Under the pieces are notes generated by a model. It was not told the origin of the DNA, made no database searches, and was given only the letters and a program-made list of their open reading frames with translations. The translations under genes and the position numbers were made by a program. From Artemisia argyi (taxonomy: Eukaryota; Streptophyta; Magnoliopsida; Asterales; Asteraceae), in assembly GCA_030686995.1 (NCBI GenBank), contig CM060693.1, forward strand, positions 110,944,228 to 111,008,227: a stretch of 64,000 nt of DNA, given 5' to 3'. How positions within the stretch are numbered: position 1 is the first letter of the stretch; the number at the start of each line of letters is the position of its first letter. This document shows, in pieces, positions 1 through 11,487 of this stretch.

Positions 1-1954
1 CAAAATGGAGTTGCTGAGAGAATGAATAGGACACTCATTGTGGCTTCTAGAACTATGCTTGTAGATTCACTCTTACCTACTCCTTTCTGGGCTAAAGAAG
101 TTAATACTGCTTGTTATATCTTTAACAGGGTCAGAGTTACTAAGCCTCAAAATAAAACACCATATGAGCTATTATTTGGTTAGAAACCAATTATTAGCTA
201 CATCAGACCATTTGGGTGTCATGTCACTATTCTTGATACACTTAGTCCTCTTGGGAAGTTTGATGGCAAGTCTGATGAAGGTTTCTTATTTGGATACTCA
301 CACAATAGCAAAGCCTATATAGTATCTAACTTGGTAACAAAAAGGGTAGTGGAAAATCTTCATGTTGATTTCCTTGAAGAAAAACCTAATTAGCAAGGAG
401 TTGGTTATAGGTGGATATTTGATATTGATTATCTAACTGACTCCATGAACTATATCCATGTCTCTTTGGAAAATCAAGCTAACCCTAATGCAGGTACCTC
501 AGAAGACACTAACAATGCAGGTACCACAAATGAGGAAGATGACTCATCAGAGAATCTTATCATACCTGCAACTGTTAGGTTATCTACAGATGCAAATGGT
601 ACAAAGAAACCTTCCACACAAGATAAGGTGCCAAATTCTGAGGCACAAGCTAAAGAGACTTCTCCCCAAGATGCTTTAGATGATTCTCAAGGCCTCAGAA
701 AGGAAGTGGAGTCTCATGATAAAATACATGTTACCAGAACTAACTCTGTTAATTCTGGCAGTGAATATGAAAAGGTTGACTTTACTTCACAAGCTGATCT
801 TCAAGATCCAGTCATACCTGAATCTGATATTTGTGATGTGCTTGATGATGGACTATTTACTGAAGCTTCTTATGATGTATAAGGAGTGATTACTGATTTC
901 AACAACCTACCGACAGAAGTTGATGTAAGTCCAGTTCCCACTCTAAGGATTCACAATGCTCATCCAAAGAGCCAAATCCTTGGTAATCCTAAGCCAGCTG
1001 TTCAGACAAGGAGACAAATACAATAGCAACTTGGATCTCATGCACTCATTAGCTTCATTCAAAAACAGCAATGGAACAATCACAAGGATCAACAACATTG
1101 TCTCTTTGCATGTTTTCTGTCTCAAAAGGAACCTCCCAAGGTCTCAGATGCTTTGGATGATGAAAGTTGGGTTGAGGCTATGCAAGAAGAGTTGTTGCAG
1201 TTCCAATTGTAAAAGGTTTGGGTTCTTGTAGATCTTCCACCTGGAGCTAAAGTCATTGGAACAAAATGGGTTTTCAGAAGCAAAAGGGATGAAAGAGGTG
1301 TGGTTGTCAGAAACAAAGCTAGATTGGTGGCACAAGGATACAGGCAAGAAGAAGTCATAGACTATGATGAGGTTTTTGCTCCTGTGGCTAGGATTGAAGC
1401 CATTAGATTATTATTGGCCTATGCATCCTACATGGGATTCATTGTGTACTAAATGGATGTCAAAAGTGCTTTTCTATATGGCACAATTACAGAAGAAGTG
1501 TATGTCCACCAGACTCCTGGTTTTGTTGATCCTGCTCATCCTAAGAAAGTATACAAGGTGATCAAAGCACTCTATAGCTTGCATCAAGCTCCTAGAGCTT
1601 GGTATGAAACACTCTCTTCCTTTCTTGAAGAACATGTATACAAGAGGGGGGGTTATTGATAAAACCTTGTTTATCAAGAAGGACAAAAGGGATATTATAC
1701 TTGTGCAAGTGTATGTTGATGACATCATCTTTGGCTCAACTAAAAAGGCTTGGTGTGAAGATTTTGTGGCATTAATAAAAGGAAAGTTTCAAATGAGTTC
1801 AATGGGGGAACTTACTTTCTTTCTTTGTTTACAAGTCAAACAACAGTCAGATGGACTTTTTATATCACAAGAAAAGTATGTAGTTGACATGCTCAAGAAG
1901 TTTGACTTTGCTAATGTCAAAACTGCAGTCACACCAATGGAGAAAGTTTATTAA
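1..1954 (+). pseudogene. Ty1/copia pol fragment (integrase end to reverse transcriptase), decayed
   Basis: Frame 1 starts inside the integrase core (QNGVAERMNRTL, then the PFGC region and FGYSHNSKAY), passes through an acidic linker (445-882) and enters reverse transcriptase ([51 protein letters not shown]). The YVDDIIFGS catalytic box is near 1715-1740. In-frame stops lie at 181, 391, 880, 1024, 1210 and 1450. A G-run at about 1646-1652 shifts the rest into frame 2, which ends at 1954 before any RNase H motif. No LTR, PBS or PPT flanks it in the window, so the family beyond copia is uncertain. The element would have supplied integration and reverse transcription in a cytoplasmic particle; this copy cannot encode them. 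Confidence 0.93.
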
Positions 1955-2243
1955 TGGGTAATCTATCCTCACAACTCAATAGTTAATAGGATTTAATTTT
2001 GGGATAATAAGTGAGATGAGGGAAATATCGGGCTTATCGAGTTGACGAATTCAATAATGATCCGATAATTCATTCGGGTAACTTATTAGACTTTAACTTG
2101 AATCATATGACCCGATGTAGCCTTTTGAGTCATTTTGGTCATTGTCTTGGCGTGAGTTCACTTGAGTCGATGTCGTGTCCTCACAACACACAATACAAAA
2201 CATCAACAAATAGATACAATAAGGAAATTTTGGAAATTAATCA

Positions 2244-2245
<2 letters not shown>
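1955..2245. other. Unassigned spacer
   Basis: No coding potential or element end was recognised between the truncated copia pol and the AT tract. Confidence 0.5.

Positions 2246-2317
<72 letters not shown>
2246..2317. repeat. (AT)n microsatellite, about 36 units
   Basis: This is an uninterrupted AT dinucleotide run. It directly abuts the reversed 3' end of a retroposon, exactly where that retroposon's A-tail should lie, so it probably grew from the tail. Confidence 0.97.
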
Positions 2318-2320
<3 letters not shown>

Positions 2321-2440
2321 GGTAATGGGGAGTAATCCTGCACCCTGGTAAATATATTAACCAAAAACATTTGAGTACAATGGATATGCGTGAAATTCCA
2401 TACCTCAGCCCGTTACATAGGCAAAAAGCTTACATACCAT
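2318..2440 (-). mobile_element. 5'-truncated 3' end of a poly(A) retroposon
   Basis: Read on the minus strand, this stretch aligns by eye with the last 100 bases or so of the 21966-24048 insertion. Shared blocks include TTTACCAGGGTGCAGG followed by ATTACTCCCC and TTACCCA, preceded by a TTGTACT block and GTTTTTGG. The left limit of homology (about 2440) is soft. Two copies of the same 3' end, each followed by an A-rich or AT tail, indicate a dispersed family. Confidence 0.8.
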
Positions 2441-2478
2441 CAGCGAGTCTAGGGCTACATGCTTCATCTACTTCTTAG

Positions 2479-2952
2479 CTACTTTCATCATCAGCTGATC
2501 GCCCTAGCTCTTTGCGACAACTCACTTTGCACAAGGTATTGGCACGAGCTCAGACTCCACGCCTTGCTTATCGTACCACCAATCGCATTTCAGTGCGACC
2601 CCCACCATCTCCTGTACGTCTTTCAGATTACTCTCTTCTGTAATTACCACCTTCACCATCCCTGCGACGATCTAGATCACCTTCATCATCCCCACATGGT
2701 TCACCTACCTAGAGACGTCAACTTATGGACAACTACTCCGAGGATGAAGATGAGGAGGAGTACAAGGATGAGGATGCAGACCCTCAAGAGGAGGAGGAGG
2801 AGGGTGTGCCAGAGGAGGCTTTAAAGCCTATCCAAAGTCCTGCACATTTGGCACACTCATTTAGGCCAAACTCCCCTCTACACCTGCCTGAGCCTGATTC
2901 CCCAAAATAGCCATTTGAGTTAGCTCCACCTCCCCTTTCACCTGGATCAGAC
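2479..2952 (+). pseudogene. R/S/P-rich and acidic ORF remnant, left part
   Basis: I do not recognise this protein. Frame 1 reads an Arg/Ser/Pro-rich stretch, then a run of Asp and Glu (from the ATG at 2725, beginning MDNYSEDEDEEEYKDEDAD), then a Pro-rich stretch. In-frame stops are at 2476, 2641, 2710 and 2908; the three internal ones fit Gln or Lys codons lost by single changes. The frame is cut at 2952-2956 by the copia-1 insertion and is still open in the same phase at 26363. It could be a gag-like or accessory ORF of an older gypsy element, or a host gene fragment; the sequence does not decide. Confidence 0.6.
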
Positions 2953-3068
2953 GTGCTGTTGAGGCAACATGATCAAGATCTCTTTATGTTTTAATGATGA
3001 AAAATAAACCATCAAAACACATAAAATAACAAACGTTAGCTCAAAATCGCCAGAGCCTATGTCTGCTC

Positions 3069-3110
3069 CTGGCGCGCTGCCCGCGCGTCAACGCGCGGGT
3101 GACGCGCCAG
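3069..3110. promoter_or_regulatory. Nested perfect GC palindrome in LTR
   Basis: An outer 8-bp stem, CTGGCGCG with CGCGCCAG, encloses an inner 9-bp stem, CCCGCGCGT with ACGCGCGGG. A mutated version is at 4519-4561. Counterparts in the 3' LTR are at 24074-24115 and 25508-25550. CpG-rich palindromes in LTRs are a reported trait of Sireviruses; function here is unknown. Confidence 0.85.
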
Positions 3111-4518
3111 GACACTGTATGGTTCCGGGCGAATTTTGAAAGTCGGCTTTCCCCTTACCCGAAAAATGTGGATCTTTCAATACAGGTATGAATATGTTAT
3201 GTGGTTAATTGAGAATTTTCTAAACGACTTTTGAGACTTGAGAGATCCTACTTTTAAAACACCCATTTACAGGAAAACGCCAACTCATGCTTTCTAACTA
3301 ACGCATCTAGCCAAGGCTTTTCTAAACTTAGGGAGCTTATATATTTCATGTGACATCGTGTTGAAGAATCCATAAGCTCATATCCCGTGCTTACGTCTTC
3401 TCTAATTAAGTAACGGGTTTACTCCCTTATTGGTCAAACTAAGTCAAAGTTCACTTTGCGTAAACGCATCCTTTCCCACTTGGGTTATGCTTTACATCAA
3501 GGCAAAGAACTTAACTTGTTTGAACCAAGGTATTAGTTGAGAACGTCGAGTCGTGGAAAGTCACAAGATATGAAACTATGGATTCTCAACGTTGTGCTAC
3601 TTGAACTTATAAGTAACTTATGATTTTCTCAACTCATAATCTTAATTGTCGAAACCTTTTCTTCTTAATGACAATTAGATTACTTCTTAATCTTCTCTTA
3701 ATCCCATTTATACAAAAGACAAACCCAATCATATCGAATCATATCCAAATCAACTATTCTCTTACACAATATCTTACACAATCTCTTACACTCTTATATA
3801 TTCCCTTACACACTACATCTCAACCATCCATTCCCTTACAACACATCTCATCCCTTCATTTTTAACACATGCCAATTGTTTGAATTCCTAAAGAGGCTCC
3901 TTTGATCTCAACCATTGAATTCAAACTAAACACATCTCAACCATCTATCCAACCTCTCATTTCTATACAATCACATGTGTTTGATCCTCACCATTAAACC
4001 AAAACCATCTCAGCCATAGATTTCCTTTTCCCCCCAAGCAAAGCATATTCCTTTGGACTATCCCTTCTTAATCCAAACACAAGGCATCTTTGATCCTAGC
4101 CATCTATTTCAAATCATCACATCTTAACCATTCATATTCAACACATGCCAAATTATTTGAAAACCAAGGGAGGCTCCCTTTGATCTCCACCATCCAATTC
4201 AAACCATCTCATCTCAACCCTCCATCTCATTCTTCTCCCCAAGCATTGGAATATTCCTTGGCATATTATTTCTCTCTTTTCAATGCCATGTGAGGAGATA
4301 CACTTCAACCCCTTCCAAATTACCCTATCTACACTTTATTCCCTTGGTAATTTGGTTTTCTTATAAACACTTCACAAAACATTTTCTAATTGGGTATTTG
4401 AGTTGGTAAACCTTTGAATGATTAATGTTAAGGTTTAGTGTGAAGTACAATTGGGAGTTTAGCAAGGATAGGTATTTATAAGATCCAAACACCCAACACT
4501 TGGGAATGTTTACAGAAG

Positions 4519-4561
4519 CCTGGAGCGCTGCCCGCACGCTGACGCGCGGGTGACACGCCGG
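4519..4561. promoter_or_regulatory. Second, degenerate GC palindrome in LTR
   Basis: Same layout as 3069-3110 with several changes at CpG sites (for example GAGCGC and GACACGCC). It lies about 35 bp upstream of the LTR TATA box, so it sits in the proximal promoter. Confidence 0.75.
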
Positions 4562-4595
4562 CCTCGGTAAAAATTCCCAAGTTTGGGTTCTTGGG

Positions 4596-4605
4596 CTATA
4601 AATAC
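4596..4605 (+). promoter_or_regulatory. Copia-1 5' LTR TATA box
   Basis: CTATAAATAC followed by a pyrimidine-rich stretch (TTCTTTCTCTCTAGA), as expected for the U3/R boundary. The equivalent in the 3' LTR is at 25585-25594. Confidence 0.8.
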
Positions 4606-5380
4606 CACCCTTGCCTTTTGTATTCCTCACCCCTTGCCATTATTCTTTCTCTCTAGATTCTTTCTCTCTAAACACTCTTAAATCTCTATCTCTATCTCTA
4701 TCTGTAATCTTGGGTTCTTGATTTTCATACTAACATCTTTGAAAGAACACATCTCCTTGCAAGGGAAGAATCACAAGAACCTAATCCACTCTTTTGATTG
4801 TGTCGAGGGTCTTCTTATCTATACTCTTCTACTAGAATCTAGTCACTAGGTTAGGTTAGGGCTTGATTGAACAAACATAAATTCATTCATTCAATTGTTT
4901 GTAAGGGAAGTCTTGTGTCTTGGTGACCAAGCCTAGATCATTGGGGATCTAGCTGGGGTTTGATACTTCCAGTGGGAAGTTTGGTAGTGGTCTTGGTGAC
5001 CCTTAGGTGAAGTCGAATCGTGAGATTCTTTTGGGTGGTTTTCGAGGGCGGAATACCGTTGGGGAGTAACTCCTTCTTTGTGAGCTTCAGTATTGGTGAA
5101 TGTCGGTGGAGTGAATTGTAACGGTTTGTAGTCCAACGAAAGGATTATACTAGTGAATAGTATCAGAGTCGCGGATTCGCAACTGGACGTACGGATGGTA
5201 TAAACCCCCCATCCCGAACCAGTATATATCGTTGTGTTCTTTACTTGCTTTATATACTTTGGGTGTGTTAGTGGTTGTTGGATTATTGTACAACCACTTG
5301 GTGTTCTCTTTGGCTTAAAGTTTTTTAAACATCCAAAAACCCAAAGAAACCGTATTCACCCCCCTCTACGGTTCTACAAT

Positions 5381-5392
5381 TGGTATCAGAGC
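5381..5392 (+). other. Copia-1 primer binding site
   Basis: TGGTATCAGAGC, complementary to the 3' end of initiator Met tRNA, two bases downstream of the LTR. It fixes the element's plus orientation. Confidence 0.93.
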
Positions 5393-5509
5393 GGTATACT
5401 CATGTTTTTAGCGTTAAAGCCTTCCCGAGAAGTCGTCTTAAGTCAAAAACTTCTTTCCCAAAAATCTAAAATCCTAAATAAGATTTTTGGTAAAGTAGAG
5501 TATAGATCC

Positions 5510-7673
5510 ATGGCTCAAGACAACTATGTTGAGGGGTGTTCTATGCAAAGACCACCTTTGCTAGAAACCGATGGGTTTTGCTTTTGGAAAACCCAGTTTG
5601 AGACCTATGTTAGGTCCAAAGATCTTGATTTGTGGGAAATCATCCAAAATGGCAACTTTGAGTTTATGGTGGAAGACTCGGAAACAAAGTTGTTTGAGAA
5701 AAAGCCACACGTGGATCTTAATGATGATGTGAGGAGAAAGCTTGGCAAGAATGATGAAGCCAAGATGTTGATCTATAATGCTCTACCTCGAAGGGAGTTC
5801 GAGAGGGTTCATGTTTGCAATACAACCAAGGAAATTTGACACTCTCTCATCATCACTCATCAAGGCAACTCCCAAGTAAAGGATTGCAAGATCGATCTAC
5901 TCATACAACAATATGAGAAGTTCTCGATCTCGGATGAAGAAACCATTGATAATGGTTACACAAGGTTTAACGCTATTATCACTAGCCTCACGGCTCTAGA
6001 TCCTAGCTTCTATAACAAGAACCATGTGAGAAAGTTTCTTCGAGCACTTCCGGTAAAGTGGAGGCCAAAGGTGACGGCCATAGAAGAAGCCAAGAATTTG
6101 GCAGAACTACCTCTTGACGAGCTTATTGGAAATCTCAAAGTCTATGAGATGATTCTTGAGAACGACAAGGCAAGTACCAAAGACAAGAAGGATAAGGTTA
6201 AGTCTTTGGCTCTTAAGGATAAAATCACTAGTACTCAAGCTAGTGATGATAGTGATAGTCAAGATGATAGCAATGAAGAAGATGAGATGAATGACGAAGA
6301 ATAAAATCTCATGGCTAAGAACTTTCGGAGGTTCTTTAGGAAAGGTGGTAACTTTGGAAGAAGAAATCGGTTTGGAAATCGAGATAATGGTGGAAGGAAC
6401 AACTTCGGGGGGAACCGAAGTAGTGACAACAAGGTTGTTGAAAGCTCAAGACGCACCCAAGGATGCTACAATTTCGGAGAGAAAGGTCACTTCATGAATG
6501 AATGTCCTAAGCCTAGAGTGAACAAGGCATTCGTTGGAGGTGCGTGGAGTGATAGTGAAGATGAAGACCAACTAGCAAATGACGCTACGTGTCTTATGGC
6601 TCCAGAAAAATTTGAGGTATCTCTAAACTCTTCTTCTTCTAATAACTTAGATATTATCAATTTACAAAAGGAGAATGAGGAACTAGTTAAGTTTAATGAT
6701 GATTTTAGAAAAACTTTTGAAAAAGTTATTGAAGAAAAACGTCTTCTTGAACAAGAATGCATTAAGTCTAATGAAAGATTTTATGAACTTGAAAAAGAAA
6801 TAAAGAAAGTAAGGAATTGCAAAGAGGTGGTTGAACCATGTAAAAGATGTGAGAAACTCACACTTGAGGTTGACTCTTTGAATGACAAAGTTTCTAAACT
6901 TCAAAAAGAGTTGTTAAGTTTTTCAAAATATAAAAAGAGCACAAATGATTTAGAAGAAATAATAAGTAGTCAAAAAGTTTCTCAAGATAAGGGAGGTCTT
7001 GGATTTGTCAAACAAGGAACAACCACTCCCATAAGCCTAACAAAACCAATAACATTTGTAAAGGCTAAAGAAAATGAGGCTCCAAAAATCCCCGAGGCTG
7101 ACGCGCTGGTTGAAGCGTCAACGCGCCAGATCTCTGAGGAAATTTGGATCTCCATCAAACAATGTCATTAAACCAATTACTCCTCAAGCTCCTCTTGTAA
7201 GTACTCAAGGTAATCAAGCCCCCATTGTAAGAAGAGAAAACCCAAAACAATTTTCTAACTCAAGCTCTCGCAATGGACTTGGATACTCACAACCTTGAGT
7301 AAATCATAGATCACTTTTGCCTACACCCAATATAAGATCTTCTACCTCATACAACCAAAGACAATCTTTTCAAAATAACCAAAGAAGAAGTTTCTCTAAC
7401 TATGATCAAAAGTCTTCTCAATACCAATATAACAATTACCAAAGGAGAGACAACTCCTATCCAAACCAAAACTTCTTTAGACCTCAAGGATATCATAACC
7501 GTAGACCAAATTATCAAATTCAAAATGACTATCAAAACAATCCTTGGTCCGCTTTCTCTAAATTTGGTATTGGAAAATTATGTGTCTTGCTTCAAGACCC
7601 AAAATTTTTTAACTTGGGCACTTTAAATGCTAACCAAAATGGACCCAAGAAGCAATGGGTACCAAAAGCATGA
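5510..7673 (+). pseudogene. Copia-1 gag, decayed
   Basis: The start ATG at 5510 (MAQDNYVEGCSMQRPPLLE) follows the PBS leader. The N-terminal domain contains the FWKTQFETYV and LWEIIQNG motifs of Sirevirus gag, and [13 protein letters not shown] lies further on. Stops are at 5837 (TGA where Trp is expected) and 6302. The zinc knuckle near 6463-6504 reads CYNFGEKGHFMNEC: its second Cys is Phe, so CCHC zinc binding is lost. A Lys/Glu-rich coiled coil follows (about 6650-6960). The frame shifts at 7074-7171, at a GC palindrome-like insert (7098-7129), and a second time before an Asn/Gln/Tyr-rich tail (7317-7673). An intact version would form the particle shell and bind RNA. Confidence 0.9.
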
Positions 7674-7715
7674 GTTATACTTTTGATGTAGGTTTGCCTC
7701 AAAAGTGATCTACAA

Positions 7716-9158
7716 CCGAATGAGTGGGTAGTGGATAGTGGTTGCACTAAACACATGACCGGGAATAGAAGATTGTTTACATCATACACGGCGTATAATG
7801 GCAATCAAGTCATTTTTCGAAGCAAACTTAATGGCAAAATTATCGGCAAAGGTAATGTCCTTCATGACTCCATAGAAATCTCCAATGTTGAGCATGTTAG
7901 GGGTCTAAGTTTCCATTTGATTAGTGTGAGTCAATTAAGTGATGATGAGTGTGAAGTTAAATTTACTAAGGAAGATTGCACTATTAGTAAGAATGGTGTT
8001 GTGTTAGAAAAAGGTCATAGGAGAAATAACTTATATACATGCAAGTTGGGTGATAACTCTAAGCAACACATATGTCTTACGTCCATGGTGGACAACTCAA
8101 CGCTTTGGCATAGGAGGTTAGGTCACGCCAATATGAGGTTAGTCCAAAACCTAGCTTCTAATGAGCTAGTACGGAATTTACCAAAGTTGAGCTTTGAAAG
8201 GCATTATTGTGACACATGTCTAGGGAGTCAAGGACAAACCAATAATAGGAATAAAAAGGAAGTGACAACTAATAGGGTTTTAGAGTTGATTCATTTGGAT
8301 TTGTATGGTCCATCTCCGATACAAAGTTATGGAGGAAACTTCCACACTTTAATGATTGTAGATGATTACTCAAATTACACTTGGATTTTATTCTTAGAAA
8401 ACAAGGATGGAGTCTTGAATAAATTCAGAATTTTAAGAAAGAAACTTGGAAACCTACTTGATTGTTCAATTGTTTCAATTAAAACAAATCATAGTAGTGA
8501 ATTTGATAAAATGCAATTTGGAACCTTAGGGAATATCTTATAACTTATTGGGCCCGTTCACTTCTCAATCGCTTAAGATTGTTGAAAGAACACATCGTAA
8601 GTTAAGAAAGATGAGTCGTGCAATGCTTGACGAGCAATCCATCCCACAAAAGTTTTGGTGTCATGCCCTAGATACCGCATGTTACATCTTTAATAGAGTT
8701 CATATAAGAAAAGTAATTAATAAAACACCTTATGAAATATTAGGAATAGAAAGCCACCCCTAGAGTATTTTAGAGTATTTGGTTGCAAAGTATTTATACT
8801 TAACACAAAAGAATATCTCACCAAATTCGACCCAAAGTCGTATGAAGGTGTGTTCCTAGGATACTCTCAAACTAGTAAAGCATACATAATGCTTAACAAG
8901 GAAACAATGAGGATTGAGAAATCTCTCAATGTGACCTTTGATGAGAGCATGCCCGAGCCTAAATCATCTCCTTCGGTTGAAGATGATGTGGTCAATGAAC
9001 CTTTAGTTCAAGATCAAGAAAGGTCGTCAACATTAAAAGTTAATGTTTTGGATGAAGGCAATCCTAAGGAAGTGAGAGAAGCGAGGGGTCATCCTATACA
9101 ACAAGTCATTGGTGACTTGAATAAAAGGACGCTTAGGTCACAAAACAAACAAGTCTAA
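7716..9158 (+). pseudogene. Copia-1 protease and integrase, decayed, no RT
   Basis: WVVDSGCTKHMTG (about 7725-7760) is the copia aspartic protease site. The integrase zinc domain follows (LWHRRLGHANM ... CDTCLGSQ, His/His/Cys/Cys present), then the core with the first Asp in HLDLYGP. The second catalytic Asp is replaced by Asn (KTNHSSEFD, about 8485-8505). The frame stops at 8543, resumes to 8763, then breaks again, with PFGC-like VFGCKVF, FLGYSQTSKAY and an acidic linker ending at 9158. The RT domain that should follow is missing. The copy is inactive on several independent grounds. Confidence 0.92.
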
Positions 9159-9225
9159 GTTTTGGCATGACATTTTTCAAAAATCAAATTTACTTTTGGG
9201 ATAGGTCTAGATGTTCATGGATAAC

Positions 9226-10671
9226 TGATGAGGCGAAAAATGAACCATTTTTAAGGGGTCATTTAAGCCCGGATTCGAGATTATTTGATCAAATATTGCT
9301 CTAAATCGTTCCTTTTTTCATTTTAGGTACTTTTGGAGTGAAATCTGGAAAAGAAAGCATTTTGGACGTTTTTGGAGCATAAAAGTGAAGAAAACGGCAA
9401 CGTCTTAATTTTCCTTACTGGGAACAATACCTGACGGCGTCACTTGCTTCTTAATGACAGCATCAAGAGTAATACAAGAGGTAGAAGTGGATGATACACG
9501 TGAATATCTAGAAGGTTTTGTACTAAGGACATGACGGTGTCACCCAAGGCCGTCATGGTCCTAATATTAGTGACGGCCCATAGCAACTTTACACATGACG
9601 GCATCAAAAGTGGATCTAGGCAATCCAATTTCATTATGGGCGGCGAGTTGACGGCGTCACAATTTTCTTCTTGACACCGTCACCCTGTAAAATCTATATA
9701 TAGTTTTCCAATTTTCATTCATTAGAGTGTAACTTTTAGGGTGCAACTTTGGAGAAAAACCCTAGTCCAATTTTCACAGCCTTTTCAAGGGTTTTTACCC
9801 TTTGAAACCTCTTATATTCAATTGAGATAAGTACTCTTTCAATTCAATCAATATTTCTATGTGTTGCTTGAATATATCTTACACTTGTCTTCAATTTAGC
9901 ATGCTTGGCTAGATTTCTTTTGTGTTTGCTTAGATGTAGTGAAACCTAGATGTTAATTATGGGTTGATTGTTTGTTTATAGTTGTTACGGATGATTGTAT
10001 TCGATGTTAGGCTTAAGAAAACTGGTAGACTTCCATTGGTAACATGCTTGAACGTCTTAAGAAACATGATCAGAGGTGTACTATGATTTTTGGTTGTATT
10101 TAATGCGTAAGAGAATTCTAATGATCCCATGTTAGGAGCTTCTAACGGCTCGACATAGGAGTGAAGTAGGATCATATAGAGTTAGGGAATATTGTACACG
10201 GCCCTACGACTAGTATTAAGGAATACGACCCGTCATCCATGCAATTGTAACAAGTTATCAACCTGTAAAAGATATCTAGGGAGTAATGAAACCTAAGTAA
10301 ACACAACTTTCCCTATCATTGTTTACACCACATTAGTATAATTAGTTTCATTTCATTTTTGTTATTTTATTTTGATTGCATCTTTAGTAAATTGGGTTAG
10401 TTGGCTAGCAACTAATTCCGCCCACTCTTCCAAAAACCGAGATTTTAATTGCTTTTATAAAACATAAAAATACAAAAAGAATCATATCTTACCTTTAGAC
10501 TTAGTTTAGGAGACTATCTAATCCTAGCGACACTATTACTGATATGAACGATCAATCCCCCGGTACTCGTCACTATACTATACTACAACGATCAGGTACA
10601 CTGCCTGGTGGGGGTTGTAAGCTTCACGAGATCCCTCGAGAGGTAAAGCCTGGTGCGATTCCCACGTATCA
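9226..10671. mobile_element. Solo LTR inserted in copia-1
   Basis: The boundaries are TGATGAGGCG...ACGTATCA, with a perfect 5-bp duplication ATAAC at 9221-9225 and 10672-10676. At 1446 bp, with no coding region and no PBS or PPT, it is a solo LTR left by LTR-LTR recombination. TATATATAG near 9694-9702 is a plausible TATA box for plus-strand transcription. It is probably gypsy (long LTR, no copia terminal blocks), but the family is not identifiable from the sequence alone. Confidence 0.9.
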
Positions 10672-10676
10672 ATAAC

Positions 10677-11230
10677 ATTCATCTTAGGAGAACAATCTTT
10701 AAGACAAAATAAAATGTATATGTGTCATTTGCAAGACTCTTAGGTGCTATTAGAGCTTATGTGTTTACATGATTAAGGCTTATATGGAGGCATGGATGGA
10801 AGACCAAATAAATGTCTTCCAAGAGGAAAGATATGTATCAACTCATTATTCAAACAATGATTGATAATATCCAAGATTCTACATGTCTATACAATGTGCA
10901 TTGAACAAGTAAATTTGACACAATTTATCTTGCTTAATCTCGATAATATTGATTTTGTCACAACTTCCAAGATTAGATATGATATTAAACACAATTCACA
11001 CTTGTGTTAAAGATCTTGTATCTAATTCTACTTGTTCACCTTATGTGATAAATTACATGTTCCATATCTCTACCTACTACAACTAATAAAACTCATCTCT
11101 TTATTTTATTCCTTACACCATCACATGCTTAATGACATATTGGTACATGATTTAGATGGCTTGACCATCTCTTCAAGTACCTTTGTAGTTGAACTTATAA
11201 CTTCTTTAATCATACCTACCACCCTTCTTC
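10677..11230. other. AT-rich non-coding part of copia-1
   Basis: This lies between the solo LTR and the TATA box of the small ORF, where RT and RNase H would be expected. No pol motif is found in any frame. Confidence 0.6.
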
Positions 11231-11323
11231 CATCCTATATAAATCACATTATCACTTGCATCTTCACACACTTCATCTTCTTCCTTCAAAACTTAAATCA
11301 CTTAGAAAACTCTCCTCACTAAA
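11231..11323 (+). promoter_or_regulatory. TATA box and pyrimidine-rich leader of the copia-1 small ORF
   Basis: CATCCTATATAAATCAC at about 11229-11245 is a strong plant TATA box. It is followed by a C/T/A-rich untranslated leader and an ATG in AAAATGAG context at 11324. This looks like a complete RNA polymerase II core promoter inside the retroelement, separate from the LTR. Confidence 0.6.
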
Positions 11324-11487
11324 ATGAGTAATGCTTCAAACAATGACTACAAGGGTAAGTCCATTGTGGTAGATAAAGAACCTAATGATGAATGGGAAAA
11401 TCCATCATGTATTGATAATCAAATACTTAGGAATTATGTGATGAAATGTTTGTGGAATGATCCCACATGGTACAAAATGGGGGTACC
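11324..11487 (+). pseudogene. Copia-1 internal small ORF, 5' part
   Basis: The ORF begins MSNASNNDYKGKSIVVDKEP, continues to an NDPTWYKMG segment, and is interrupted at 11487 by the LARD. I do not recognise the family. The 3' part is at 20932-21137. The two halves are offset by one base, which a single extra base in the G-run at 11479-11483 would explain. Together they would encode about 120 residues. It sits 3' of integrase, where Sireviruses can carry an extra ORF, but here it has its own TATA box. It may be an element ORF or a captured host gene fragment. Confidence 0.55.

Larger units (their letters stand above)
2957..5378 (+). repeat. Copia-1 5' LTR
   Basis: A 2422-bp LTR with TG...CA ends. 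It matches 21865-26357 once the retroposon in the latter is removed. It contains two GC-rich palindromic clusters, a TATA box at 4596 and the terminal CACCCCCCTCTA block typical of Sirevirus LTR ends. The PBS starts two bases after its end. Confidence 0.93.

Noticed and set aside
2459..2824. 121-codon frame with His/Leu-rich translation
   Set aside because: Out of phase with the R/S/P-rich acidic frame that continues across the insertion; composition is that of a shadow frame.
5234..5509. N-terminal extension of the copia-1 gag frame into the LTR and PBS
   Set aside because: Translation crosses the LTR end and PBS; the conserved gag start is the ATG at 5510.
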